DNA of 49,532 bases. Origin: Peptacetobacter sp. (GTDB lineage: Bacteria > Bacillota > Clostridia > Peptostreptococcales > Peptostreptococcaceae). The notes under the pieces were generated by a model, which saw only the letters and a program-made list of their open reading frames with translations, was not told the origin of the DNA and made no database searches. The stretch covers positions 1 to 49,532 of the forward strand of contig NZ_JARIBH010000022.1 in the NCBI RefSeq assembly GCF_029264495.1. Reading direction: 5' to 3'. Each line of letters begins with the position of its first letter. Position 1 is the stretch's first letter. The translations under genes were made by a program, and so were the position numbers. Below, piece after piece: positions 36,288-43,692 of the stretch.

Positions 36288-37595
36288 ATGGCAATAAAAG
36301 CAGTTCATTATGTAAACCAGTTCTTCGCTGGAATCGGTGGAGAAGAAAAAGCTGATACTAAGCCACATGTGGCAGAAACTTTACCTCCTATAAGCGAACA
36401 GCTTAATAGTAAATTAGGTGAAGATATAGAAATAGTTGCTACAGTAGTTTGTGGTGATAGTTATTTCGGTGAAAATATGGATGAAGCAAGTGCTGAAGTA
36501 CTTGAAATGGTAAAAGGTTTTGAACCAGATCTATTCATAGCTGGTCCTGCATTCAATGCTGGTAGATACGGTGTTGCAGCAGGTACAATAACTAAAGTTG
36601 TTAAAGACGCTTTAGGTATACCATGCTTAACAGGTATGTATATAGAAAACCCAGGTGCAGATATGTTCAAAAAAGAAGTTTATGTAGTTGAAACTTCTGA
36701 TTCTGCAGCAGGTATGAGAAAAGCACTTCCAAAAATGGCTAAATTAGCTCAGAAATTAGCTAAAGGAGAAGAAATAGGTTCTCCAGCTGAAGAAGGCTAC
36801 ATGGCTAGAGGAATAAGAGTTAACTACTTCCACGAAGACAGAGGTTCTAAAAGAGCAGTTGACATGCTTATCAAAAAAATAAAAGGCGAAGAATTCGTAA
36901 CTGAATATCCAATGCCAGACTTCGATAGAGTTGATCCTAACCCAGCTGTAAAAGATTTATCTAAAGCTACAATAGCATTAGTTACATCTGGTGGTATAGT
37001 TCCAAAAGGAAACCCAGACAGAATAGAATCTTCTTCAGCTTCTAAATACGGTGAATACTGCTTAGACGGTGTAATGGATCTTACTGAAGAAACATACGAA
37101 ACTGCTCATGGTGGATTCGACCCAGTTTATTGTAATGAAGACTCTGATAGAGTTTTACCAGTAGACGTATTAAGAGATCTTGAAAAAGAAGGCGTAATAG
37201 GAAAATTACACAACTACTTCTATACAACAGTTGGTAATGGTACTGCAGTTGCAAGTTCTAAAAAATTCGCAGCTGAATACGCTAAAAAATTAGTTGAAGC
37301 TGGTGTAGATGCAGTTATATTAACATCTACTTGAGGTACTTGTACTCGTTGCGGTGCAACTATGGTAAAAGAAATAGAAAGAGCTGGACTACCAGTAGTA
37401 CACATGTGTACAGTAGTTCCAATATCTTTAACAGTTGGAGCTAACAGAATAGTTCCTACAATAGCTATACCTCATCCTTTAGGAAACCCTGCTTTAACTC
37501 ATGAAGAAGAAAAAGCATTAAGAAGAGGATTAGTAGAAAAAGCATTAAAAGCATTAACTGTAGAAGTTGATGGACAGACTGTATTTGAAGACTAG
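36288..37595 (+). CDS. grdB: Glycine reductase protein B, GrdB selenoprotein (in-frame UGA = Sec)
   Basis: This substrate-specific selenoprotein subunit (435 residues) takes the carboxymethyl group of glycine from GrdE's Schiff base onto its selenol. The TGA at 37332-37334 corresponds to residue 349, followed by GTCTRCGATM, the family's U-x-x-C-x-x-C context. Downstream the frame runs on to TAG at 37593 through VPISLTVGANRIVPTIAIPH, so both parts are one gene. ATG at 36288 follows AGGAGG by about 9 bases, 19 bases after grdA. An incorrect call would split it at 37334 and restart near 37362. Confidence 0.96.
37341..37362 (+). promoter_or_regulatory. SECIS element of grdB
   Basis: GTTGC (37348-37352) and GCAAC (37356-37360) form a perfect stem with a GGT loop, 13 bases after the UGA. 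The core resembles the apical hairpin of the E. coli fdhF SECIS, which also has a GG-U loop. Confidence 0.65.
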
Positions 37596-37903
37596 TCTAT
37601 AAAAGCTAATAATAAATTTTAAAATAATAGATTTCGCGGATACTTTTGAGTATCTGCGGAATCTATAATAATATTCAAGCAATTAAATAATATTAAAATA
37701 TAAAAAATATATTTTTACGATCGATTAATAAAGTATTTATAGATTGAAACAAAAAATTTACGTATTAAGACAAGTTAATATAACTTGTATCAAAAGTATA
37801 AACAGAGATTTCTGTTTTAATGAATTTGAAAATAATTAATTTTATTAATTATAAATAAAATTTTTATCATAAACAAACAATAAAATCGCGGGGGTGCCGA
37901 AAA
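37596..37903 (+). other. Structured spacer between grdB and grdC
   Basis: This 308-base gap within the operon holds three inverted repeats: 37629-37664 (16 bp), 37770-37788 (8 bp, loop ATA) and 37800-37817 (7 bp, followed by a short T stretch). No reading frame or clear promoter was found. The first hairpin lacks a T-run, so it is not a standard terminator. Confidence 0.7.
37629..37664 (+). repeat. 16-bp perfect-stem hairpin after grdB
   Basis: AGATTTCGCGGATACT pairs with AGTATCTGCGGAATCT over all 16 positions (two G-U) around TTTG. It is much GC-richer than its surroundings and has no T-run. It may protect the upstream mRNA 3' end or set a processing point between grdB and grdC. Confidence 0.8.
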
Positions 37904-39436
37904 ATGACTTTTCCAGTATTTAAAAGTGCAGGATATGTGCTAGTTCATACACCAGATATGATAGTACAAAATGGTAGTACATGTGTTGTAGAAAGAGCTA
38001 CAAATCCAGATTCTGAGTTCCTAAAAGAAGTAGGAAACCATATAAGAAGCTACGAAGATGTAGTAAACTATATGCCAAACCAGGTATATATAGGAAACAA
38101 TAGACCAGAAGAATTAGAAGAAATGCCTTTACCTTGGTGTGAACAAAAAGTTGAAGGAACAAGAGAAGGTAAAATGGGTGAAATAATGCCTCAGGACGAA
38201 TTCATAGGTTTAATGCAGATATGTGACGTATTCGACCTAGTTGAATTATCAGAAGAATTCGTTTCAATGGTAAAACCTAAAATAGAAGCTAACTACCCAG
38301 AACTAGCTCCTTTCATGGATAAATTAAAAGCTTGCGATTTATCAGAAGCAGAAGCATTAATATCATCTCATGCTGCAGAAGCATTATATCAGGATGGTAA
38401 ATTAGTTGGTTACGTAAAAGCAGCTCATGATGTAGACGTTAACCTTAATGCTCATACTATGTTTGAAAACTTAGTTGTTAAAGCATCAGGTGTTTTAGCA
38501 GCTTTACATATGTTAAGACATTCTTCAGTAGATAGAAAAGAAATCGGATATGTTATAGAATGCTCTGAAGAAGCTTGTGGAGATATAAACCAGAGAGGTG
38601 GAGGAAACTTCGCAAAATCTATAGCTGAAATGGCTGGAATAGAAAATGCAACAGGATCAGATACTAGAGGATTCTGTGCTGGACCTACTCATGCATTAAT
38701 ACATGCAGCAGCTCTTGTTAAAGCTGGTATATATAAACACGTAATGGTAGTAGCTGGTGGAGCAACTGCTAAATTAGGTATGAATGCTAAAGACCACGTT
38801 AAAAAAGGTCTTCCAGTATTAGAAGACGTTGTTGGAGGATTCGCTGTATTAGTATCTGAAAACGATGGAGAAAGCCCAATAATAAGAACTGACTTAGTTG
38901 GAAACCACACAGTTGCAACAGGATCAGCTCCTCAGGCTGTTATGGGTGCATTAATAGCTGATGGACTAGACAAAGGTAACTTAAAAATAACTGATGTTGA
39001 TGTATTCTCAGTAGAAATGCAGAACCCAGACATAACTAAACCAGCTGGTGCAGGTAATGTTCCAGAAGCAAACTACAAAATGATAGGTGCTTTAGCTGTT
39101 AAACGTGGAGATCTTGAAAAGAAAGAACTTAAAAACTTTATAGCAAAACATGGTTTACCAGGTTGGGCTCCAACTCAGGGTCATATACCATCAGGAGTTC
39201 CATATGTTGGATTCATGATAGATGACTTAACTAAAGGTGACAAAAACAGAGCTATGATAGTTGGTAAAGGAAGTTTATTCTTAGGAAGAATGACTAACTT
39301 ATTCGACGGTGTATCTGTAGTTGTTGAAAGAAATAACGGTGTAGAAGAAGAAACAGCTGGTGTTTCTAAAGATGAAATCAAAAAAATAATAGCTGAAACA
39401 ATGAAAAAAATGGCATTAGATATGGTGCAGGAATAG
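37904..39436 (+). CDS. grdC: Glycine reductase protein C, beta subunit
   Basis: This 510-residue subunit of protein C is related to ketoacyl-synthase-like enzymes. With GrdD it releases acetyl phosphate from the Se-carboxymethyl group of GrdA. Recognisable blocks are MTFPVFKSAGYVLVHTPDM, CSEEACGDINQRGGGNFAK and DTRGFCAGPTHALIHAAAL (with Cys as possible acyl carrier). ATG at 37904 follows GGGGGTG. The gene ends 10 bases before grdD. Confidence 0.95.
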   Translation: MTFPVFKSAGYVLVHTPDMIVQNGSTCVVERATNPDSEFLKEVGNHIRSYEDVVNYMPNQVYIGNNRPEELEEMPLPWCEQKVEGTREGKMGEIMPQDEFIGLMQICDVFDLVELSEEFVSMVKPKIEANYPELAPFMDKLKACDLSEAEALISSHAAEALYQDGKLVGYVKAAHDVDVNLNAHTMFENLVVKASGVLAALHMLRHSSVDRKEIGYVIECSEEACGDINQRGGGNFAKSIAEMAGIENATGSDTRGFCAGPTHALIHAAALVKAGIYKHVMVVAGGATAKLGMNAKDHVKKGLPVLEDVVGGFAVLVSENDGESPIIRTDLVGNHTVATGSAPQAVMGALIADGLDKGNLKITDVDVFSVEMQNPDITKPAGAGNVPEANYKMIGALAVKRGDLEKKELKNFIAKHGLPGWAPTQGHIPSGVPYVGFMIDDLTKGDKNRAMIVGKGSLFLGRMTNLFDGVSVVVERNNGVEEETAGVSKDEIKKIIAETMKKMALDMVQE

Positions 39437-39446
39437 GGGTGAGATT

Positions 39447-40595
39447 ATGTCATCAAAAAATATAATAGCAGATGTATTCCTAGAAGTAGCTAATGCAATA
39501 GAAAGCGGAGACTTCGGTCCTAAAGTTAGAATAGGTCTTACAACTCTTGGAAGTGAACATGGTGTAGAAAACTTAGTTAAAGGTGCTGAACTTGCAAAAT
39601 CAAAATTATTTGATATAGTTCTTATAGGACCAAAAGTTGACACTGACCTTGAAGTAGTTGAAGTAAATGAAGAATCTGAAATGCACAAAAAAATGGAAGA
39701 ACTTCTAGACAGCAAATACATAGATGCATGTGTAACTATGCACTATAACTTCCCAATAGGTGTTTCTACTGTAGGTAGAGTACTTACTCCAGGTAGAGGT
39801 AAAGAAATGATACTTGCTACTACTACAGGAACAAGTGCAACAAACAGAATAGAAGCAATGATAAGAAATGCTGTTTACGGAATATCTACTGCTAAATCAA
39901 TAGGTATAGAAAATCCTAAAGTAGGTATATTAAACGTTGATGGTGCTAGACAGGTAGAAAAATTCTTAAAAGAATTACAGTCTAACGGATACGGAATAGA
40001 ATTTGCTGAATCAATGAGAGCAGATGGAGGATGTGTAATGAGAGGTAATGACCTTCTTGCAGGTACTCCAGATGTAATGGTTACTGACACATTAACAGGA
40101 AACTTATTAATGAAAGTATTCTCTTCATTCACAACTGGTGGAGATTTCGAATCTCAAGGATTTGGATATGGACCAGGTGTTGGTGAAGACTATGATAGAA
40201 AAATATTCATAGTTTCTAGAGCATCAGGATCTCCTGTTGTTGCTAATGCATTAAAATATGCATATGAAGCTGTTCTTGGTAACGTAAGTGATGTTGCAAG
40301 AAATGAATATAAAGCAGCTAAAAATGCTGGATTAGATGCAATACTAACTTCTTTAAATGCTAAAAAAGAAGATAAAGGTGATGCAGAAGAAGTAAAAATG
40401 CCAGACAAAGAAGTTGTAACTCATCAGATAGCTGGTGTAGATATAATGGAACTTGATGATGCTGTTGAAGCATTATGGAAAAAAGGCATATATGCTGAAA
40501 GTGGAATGGGATGTACTGGACCAATAGTTTTAGTTAATGAAGCTAAAGGTGAAGAAGCAGCAGCTCATCTTAAAGAAGCTGGATTCATAGCATAA
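39447..40595 (+). CDS. grdD: Glycine reductase protein C, alpha subunit
   Basis: This 382-residue subunit resembles PlsX/phosphotransacetylase-like proteins and completes protein C, which yields acetyl phosphate for ATP synthesis. A cysteine in the C-terminal GMGCTGPIVL (Cys356) matches the conserved Cys implicated in acetyl transfer in this family. The start has AGGGGTGAG 4-6 bases upstream and is 10 bases after grdC. It is the last gene of the operon; the terminator follows at once. Confidence 0.94.
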   Translation: MSSKNIIADVFLEVANAIESGDFGPKVRIGLTTLGSEHGVENLVKGAELAKSKLFDIVLIGPKVDTDLEVVEVNEESEMHKKMEELLDSKYIDACVTMHYNFPIGVSTVGRVLTPGRGKEMILATTTGTSATNRIEAMIRNAVYGISTAKSIGIENPKVGILNVDGARQVEKFLKELQSNGYGIEFAESMRADGGCVMRGNDLLAGTPDVMVTDTLTGNLLMKVFSSFTTGGDFESQGFGYGPGVGEDYDRKIFIVSRASGSPVVANALKYAYEAVLGNVSDVARNEYKAAKNAGLDAILTSLNAKKEDKGDAEEVKMPDKEVVTHQIAGVDIMELDDAVEALWKKGIYAESGMGCTGPIVLVNEAKGEEAAAHLKEAGFIA

Positions 40596-40627
40596 TAAAT
40601 AAAGACACTTAATAAAAACTGAATTAT

Positions 40628-40672
40628 AAAGGCTGTTGGATTAAATAATTTTAATCTAACAGCTTTTTTATT
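40628..40672 (+). terminator. Terminator of the grd operon
   Basis: GCTGTTGGATTAA and TTAATCTAACAGC form a 13-bp stem (one G-U) flanked by As and a T-run. Confidence 0.9.
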
Positions 40673-40772
40673 TTGTGAAAAAAAAATAAAAACGAATAAT
40701 AAGTAAATAGAATAAATAAAAATAACGAAAATAAAAACGAATAAAATAGATAGATAAAAATAAATAAAAAAT

Positions 40773-40800
40773 AAACCCTCAGAAAACTGAGGGTTTTATA
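40773..40800. terminator. Terminator of guaB (palindromic, usable both ways)
   Basis: AAACCCTCAG and CTGAGGGTTT form a perfect 10-bp stem around AAAA. On the minus strand it is followed by T-rich sequence, and it lies just after the guaB stop. Confidence 0.88.
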
Positions 40801-40813
40801 TATCAATTACTTA

Positions 40814-42316
40814 TTATAAATTTCTATTATCTTTTAGTAAAACGTCGTGTGCTCCACCTTCTACTATACTTGTAGCAGAAACTAGAGTTAATTTAGCGTT
40901 TTGCTGTAATTCTGGTATGCTTAAAGCACCACAGTTACACATAGTAGATCTAACTTTAGCTAAAGAAGCATTTACATTATCTTTTAATGAACCAGCATAT
41001 GGAACATAAGAGTCTACACCTTCTTCAAATGAAAGTTTTTTATCTCCACCAAGGTCATATCTCTGCCAGTTTCTAGCTCTTGCAGAACCTTCACCCCAGT
41101 ATTCTTTCATATAACTTCCGTTTATATTAACTTTATTTGTTGGAGATTCATCAAATCTTGAGAAGTATCTACCAAGCATAACAAAATCAGAACCCATAGC
41201 AAGTGCTAAAGTTATGTGATGGTCATAAACTATACCACCATCAGAGCATATAGGTATATAAATACCAGTTTCTTTAAAGTATTTATCTCTAGCAGCAGCA
41301 ACTTCTATAACTGAAGTAGCCTGTCCTCTACCGATACCTTTCTGTTCTCTTGTTATACAAATAGAACCACCACCGATACCTATTTTTATAAAGTCTGCAC
41401 CAGCTTCAGCAAGGAATCTGAAACCTTCTTCATCAACAACATTACCAGCACCAACTTTAACAGTATCACCGTAATGTTCTCTTATCCATTCTATAGTAAG
41501 TTTCTGCCATTCAGAGAAACCTTCAGATGAATCTATACATAATACGTCTACACCAGCTTCAACAAGTGCAGGAACTCTTTCTGCGTAGTCTCTAGTATTT
41601 ATACCAGCACCAACAACATATCTCTTAGAATCATCAAGTAATTCAAGAGGATTTTCTTTATGAGAAGAGTAATCTTTTCTAAATACCATGTATAATAAGT
41701 TTCCATTATCATCAAGAACTGGAAGAGAATTTAATTTATGATCCCATATTATATTGTTAGCTTCTTTTAAAGTAACATCTTTTGGAGCAGAAACTATCTG
41801 ATCAAGAGGAGTCATAAATTCAGATACTTTTGTATCTAAAGACATTCTACTTACTCTATAGTCACGACTAGCAACTATACCTAAAAGTTTTCCATTTGCA
41901 GAACCATCATCTGTTATAGCAACAGTTGAATGTCCAGTTTTTTCTTTTAATGCAAGTATATCTTCTAATGTACTGTCAGGAGTAAGGTTAGAATCACTTA
42001 CTACAAATCCTGCTTTATAAGATTTAACTCTAGCTACCATAGCAGCCTGATTTTCTATTGTCTGAGAACCATATATGAAAGAGATACCTCCTTCTTTAGC
42101 AAGTGCTATTGCCATGTTGTCATCAGAAACTGCCTGCATTATAGCAGAAGTCATAGGTATGTTCATTGATATAGGTGATTCTTCTTCACCTTTTCTAAAT
42201 TTAACTAATGGTGTTTTTAAACTAACATTAGCTGGGATACAATTAGATGAAGAATATCCAGGAACTAATAGATATTCACTAAAAGTATGAGATGGTGTTT
42301 CAAAATAATATGCCAT
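40814..42316 (-). CDS. guaB: IMP dehydrogenase (Tritrichomonas-like type)
   Basis: This 500-residue enzyme oxidises IMP to XMP, the first committed step of GMP synthesis. The catalytic Cys320 lies in [18 protein letters not shown]; the CBS pair is inserted at about residues 102-220, and the flap region has [12 protein letters not shown] with the Arg-Tyr dyad. Start ATG at 42316 has AAGGAGTGA upstream. Bacterial GuaB normally reads GPGSICTTR. This variant, and motifs such as [13 protein letters not shown] and STMCNCGAL, are close to IMPDH of the protist Tritrichomonas foetus as I recall it. Divergently transcribed from xpt; a hairpin lies in its leader. Confidence 0.93.
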   Translation of the reverse strand: MAYYFETPSHTFSEYLLVPGYSSSNCIPANVSLKTPLVKFRKGEEESPISMNIPMTSAIMQAVSDDNMAIALAKEGGISFIYGSQTIENQAAMVARVKSYKAGFVVSDSNLTPDSTLEDILALKEKTGHSTVAITDDGSANGKLLGIVASRDYRVSRMSLDTKVSEFMTPLDQIVSAPKDVTLKEANNIIWDHKLNSLPVLDDNGNLLYMVFRKDYSSHKENPLELLDDSKRYVVGAGINTRDYAERVPALVEAGVDVLCIDSSEGFSEWQKLTIEWIREHYGDTVKVGAGNVVDEEGFRFLAEAGADFIKIGIGGGSICITREQKGIGRGQATSVIEVAAARDKYFKETGIYIPICSDGGIVYDHHITLALAMGSDFVMLGRYFSRFDESPTNKVNINGSYMKEYWGEGSARARNWQRYDLGGDKKLSFEEGVDSYVPYAGSLKDNVNASLAKVRSTMCNCGALSIPELQQNAKLTLVSATSIVEGGAHDVLLKDNRNL

Positions 42317-42371
42317 TTCTTAAGTCACTCCTTATATAAATTTATAAATGTAAAATATTTTGTTATAAGTC

Positions 42372-42416
42372 AAAAAAAGATACTCGTATGGAAATACGCC
42401 AAACTTGCATCTTTTA
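42372..42416 (-). promoter_or_regulatory. Nested hairpin/possible attenuator in the guaB leader
   Basis: On the minus strand, AAAAGAT pairs with ATCTTTT outside and CGTAT pairs with ATACG inside, with GCAAGTTTGG as an asymmetric bulge, followed by a T-run. It lies between the promoter and guaB start, so it could act as a conditional terminator. No known purine aptamer was recognised. Confidence 0.55.
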
Positions 42417-42447
42417 ATAAAATCGTGAAAATTAAATATTATTTTAA

Positions 42448-42476
42448 AGTTTATCATTAAATCGAAATATAGTCAA
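42448..42476 (-). promoter_or_regulatory. Sigma-A promoter of guaB
   Basis: On the minus strand, TTGACT (42476-42471) and TAAACT (42453-42448) are 17 bases apart, giving a leader of about 125 bases. Confidence 0.75.
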
Positions 42477-42531
42477 TATTTTAAATATAAAATAAATAAT
42501 AATTTTCAGAAATATAAAGAAATAGATTTAT

Positions 42532-42594
42532 TTGAATAATGTTTAATAAATATTGAATAATGTTTAATAAATATTGAATAATGTTTAATAAATA
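42532..42594. repeat. Three perfect 21-bp tandem repeats (putative operator array)
   Basis: The unit TTGAATAATGTTTAATAAATA occurs three times head to tail without mismatch. Each junction forms the imperfect palindrome TTTAATAAATATTGAA. The 21-bp period is two helical turns, so bound proteins would line up on one face of the DNA. It lies between the divergent guaB and xpt promoters. Confidence 0.9.
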
Positions 42595-42612
42595 ATAATA
42601 TATTTATTGAAC
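42583..42612. promoter_or_regulatory. Inverted repeat overlapping the xpt -35 box
   Basis: GTTTAATAAATA (42583-42594, the end of the third repeat) and TATTTATTGAAC (42601-42612) form an inverted repeat with one mismatch around ATAATA. The right arm contains the TTGAAC -35 box of xpt, so a bound protein would block that promoter. Confidence 0.65.
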
Positions 42613-42635
42613 AAAATATATCTATAATATATAAT
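42607..42635 (+). promoter_or_regulatory. Sigma-A promoter of xpt
   Basis: TTGAAC (42607-42612) and TATAAT (42630-42635) are 17 bases apart, with a leader of about 95 bases. Confidence 0.75.
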
Positions 42636-42736
42636 CATTATATAATATTTGAAATAAAGAAAAAATATTATATATAAGATAAGCAATTAAATAAATAGAA
42701 TAAAATAATTAATAACTTTGATTTAGGAGGAAAAAA

Positions 42737-43318
42737 ATGGAATTATTAAAACAGAGAATACTTACAGATGGAAAACCTAAAAAAGGAAGAGATGATATAA
42801 TACAAGTTGGTTCATTTTTAAATCATCAGCTAGATGTAAATCTTCTTAATGAAATAGGTAAAGAATTTGCTAAAAGATTTGAAGATGTTGGTCCAATAGA
42901 TAAACTAATAACTATAGAAACATCAGGAATAGCAATAGCTTCTATAGCATCTCAGTACTTTGGAAATGTTCCAGTATTATTCGCTAAAAAAACAGCATCA
43001 AGTAACATGGAAGATGATGTATATGAAACTGTAGTATATTCTTACACAAAAGGAAAAGAATATACAGTAAGAATAAATAAAGAATTTTTACACGAAGGTG
43101 AAAGAGTAATAGTGATAGATGACTTCCTTGCAAAAGGTGGAGCTGTTATGGGATTAAAAGACCTTATAGATCAAGCAGGTGCAGAACTTTTAGGAGTTGG
43201 AATAGTAATAGAAAAAGGATATCAAGAAGGTAGACCTATACTTGAAGCTAATAAAATAAGAGTTGAATCTCTTGCTTCTATAGAATCTATAAAAAATGGA
43301 GAAATAACATTTAGATAA
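42737..43318 (+). CDS. xpt: Xanthine phosphoribosyltransferase
   Basis: This 193-residue enzyme salvages xanthine to XMP with PRPP. The PRPP-binding motif is VIVIDDFLAKGGA (about residues 132-144); LLKQRILTDGKP, VGSFLNHQLDV and TIETSGIAIA are typical of Xpt. XMP is also the product of GuaB, encoded divergently, so both supply GMP precursors. ATG at 42737 follows AGGAGG by 8 bases. The gene has no recognisable guanine riboswitch, unlike xpt of Bacillus. Confidence 0.95.
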   Translation: MELLKQRILTDGKPKKGRDDIIQVGSFLNHQLDVNLLNEIGKEFAKRFEDVGPIDKLITIETSGIAIASIASQYFGNVPVLFAKKTASSNMEDDVYETVVYSYTKGKEYTVRINKEFLHEGERVIVIDDFLAKGGAVMGLKDLIDQAGAELLGVGIVIEKGYQEGRPILEANKIRVESLASIESIKNGEITFR

Positions 43319-43337
43319 TAATTAAAAAAAGATTAAT

Positions 43338-43382
43338 AAGAACCTATGAATTTAAATATTTAAATTTATGGGTTCTTTTTTT
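43338..43382 (+). terminator. Terminator after xpt
   Basis: AAGAACCTATGAATTTAAAT and the following ATTTAAATTTATGGGTTCTT pair at all positions (two G-U) before a T-run. Confidence 0.88.
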
Positions 43383-43692
43383 ATATCTAAATATATTGTA
43401 AAACTGTTATATTTAAATATGTTGTAAAACAAAAGATAAGTAAAAAATATAAAAAAATAATGTTATAATATAAATATAATCAAAGTATAAAAATTTGATA
43501 ATTGGGAATATATTATAATTATTAAAATTATACATAAAGACAAAATATAATTAAAGACAAAATATAATTATAAATAGATACAAAAATAAACAGATACAAA
43601 AATAGATAAATACAAAAAATATTATGAAATAAAGTAAATAAAATTAGATTTTTAAATACAATTAAAATAGAGAGGGAAAAATAGGTGGATAT
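43383..43692. other. Repeat-rich intergenic region upstream of hsdR
   Basis: It contains three small direct-repeat pairs: TATYTAAATATRTTGTAAAAC at 43384-43404 and 43410-43430; AAAGACAAAATATAATT at 43536-43552 and 43553-43569; and AGATACAAAAATA at 43576-43588 and 43592-43604. No promoter with good spacing was found, and no gene. Confidence 0.7.

Noticed and set aside
37332-37361. A nonsense mutation splitting grdB into two genes
   Set aside because: The TGA is at the conserved Sec position followed by GTCTRC, with a SECIS-like hairpin, and no binding site starts a second gene.
42532-42594. CRISPR array
   Set aside because: The repeats are directly adjacent with no spacers, and no cas gene is nearby.
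42595-42736. Guanine riboswitch in front of xpt
   Set aside because: The purine aptamer's conserved loops and three-way junction are not seen; the leader is AT-rich with no stable fold.
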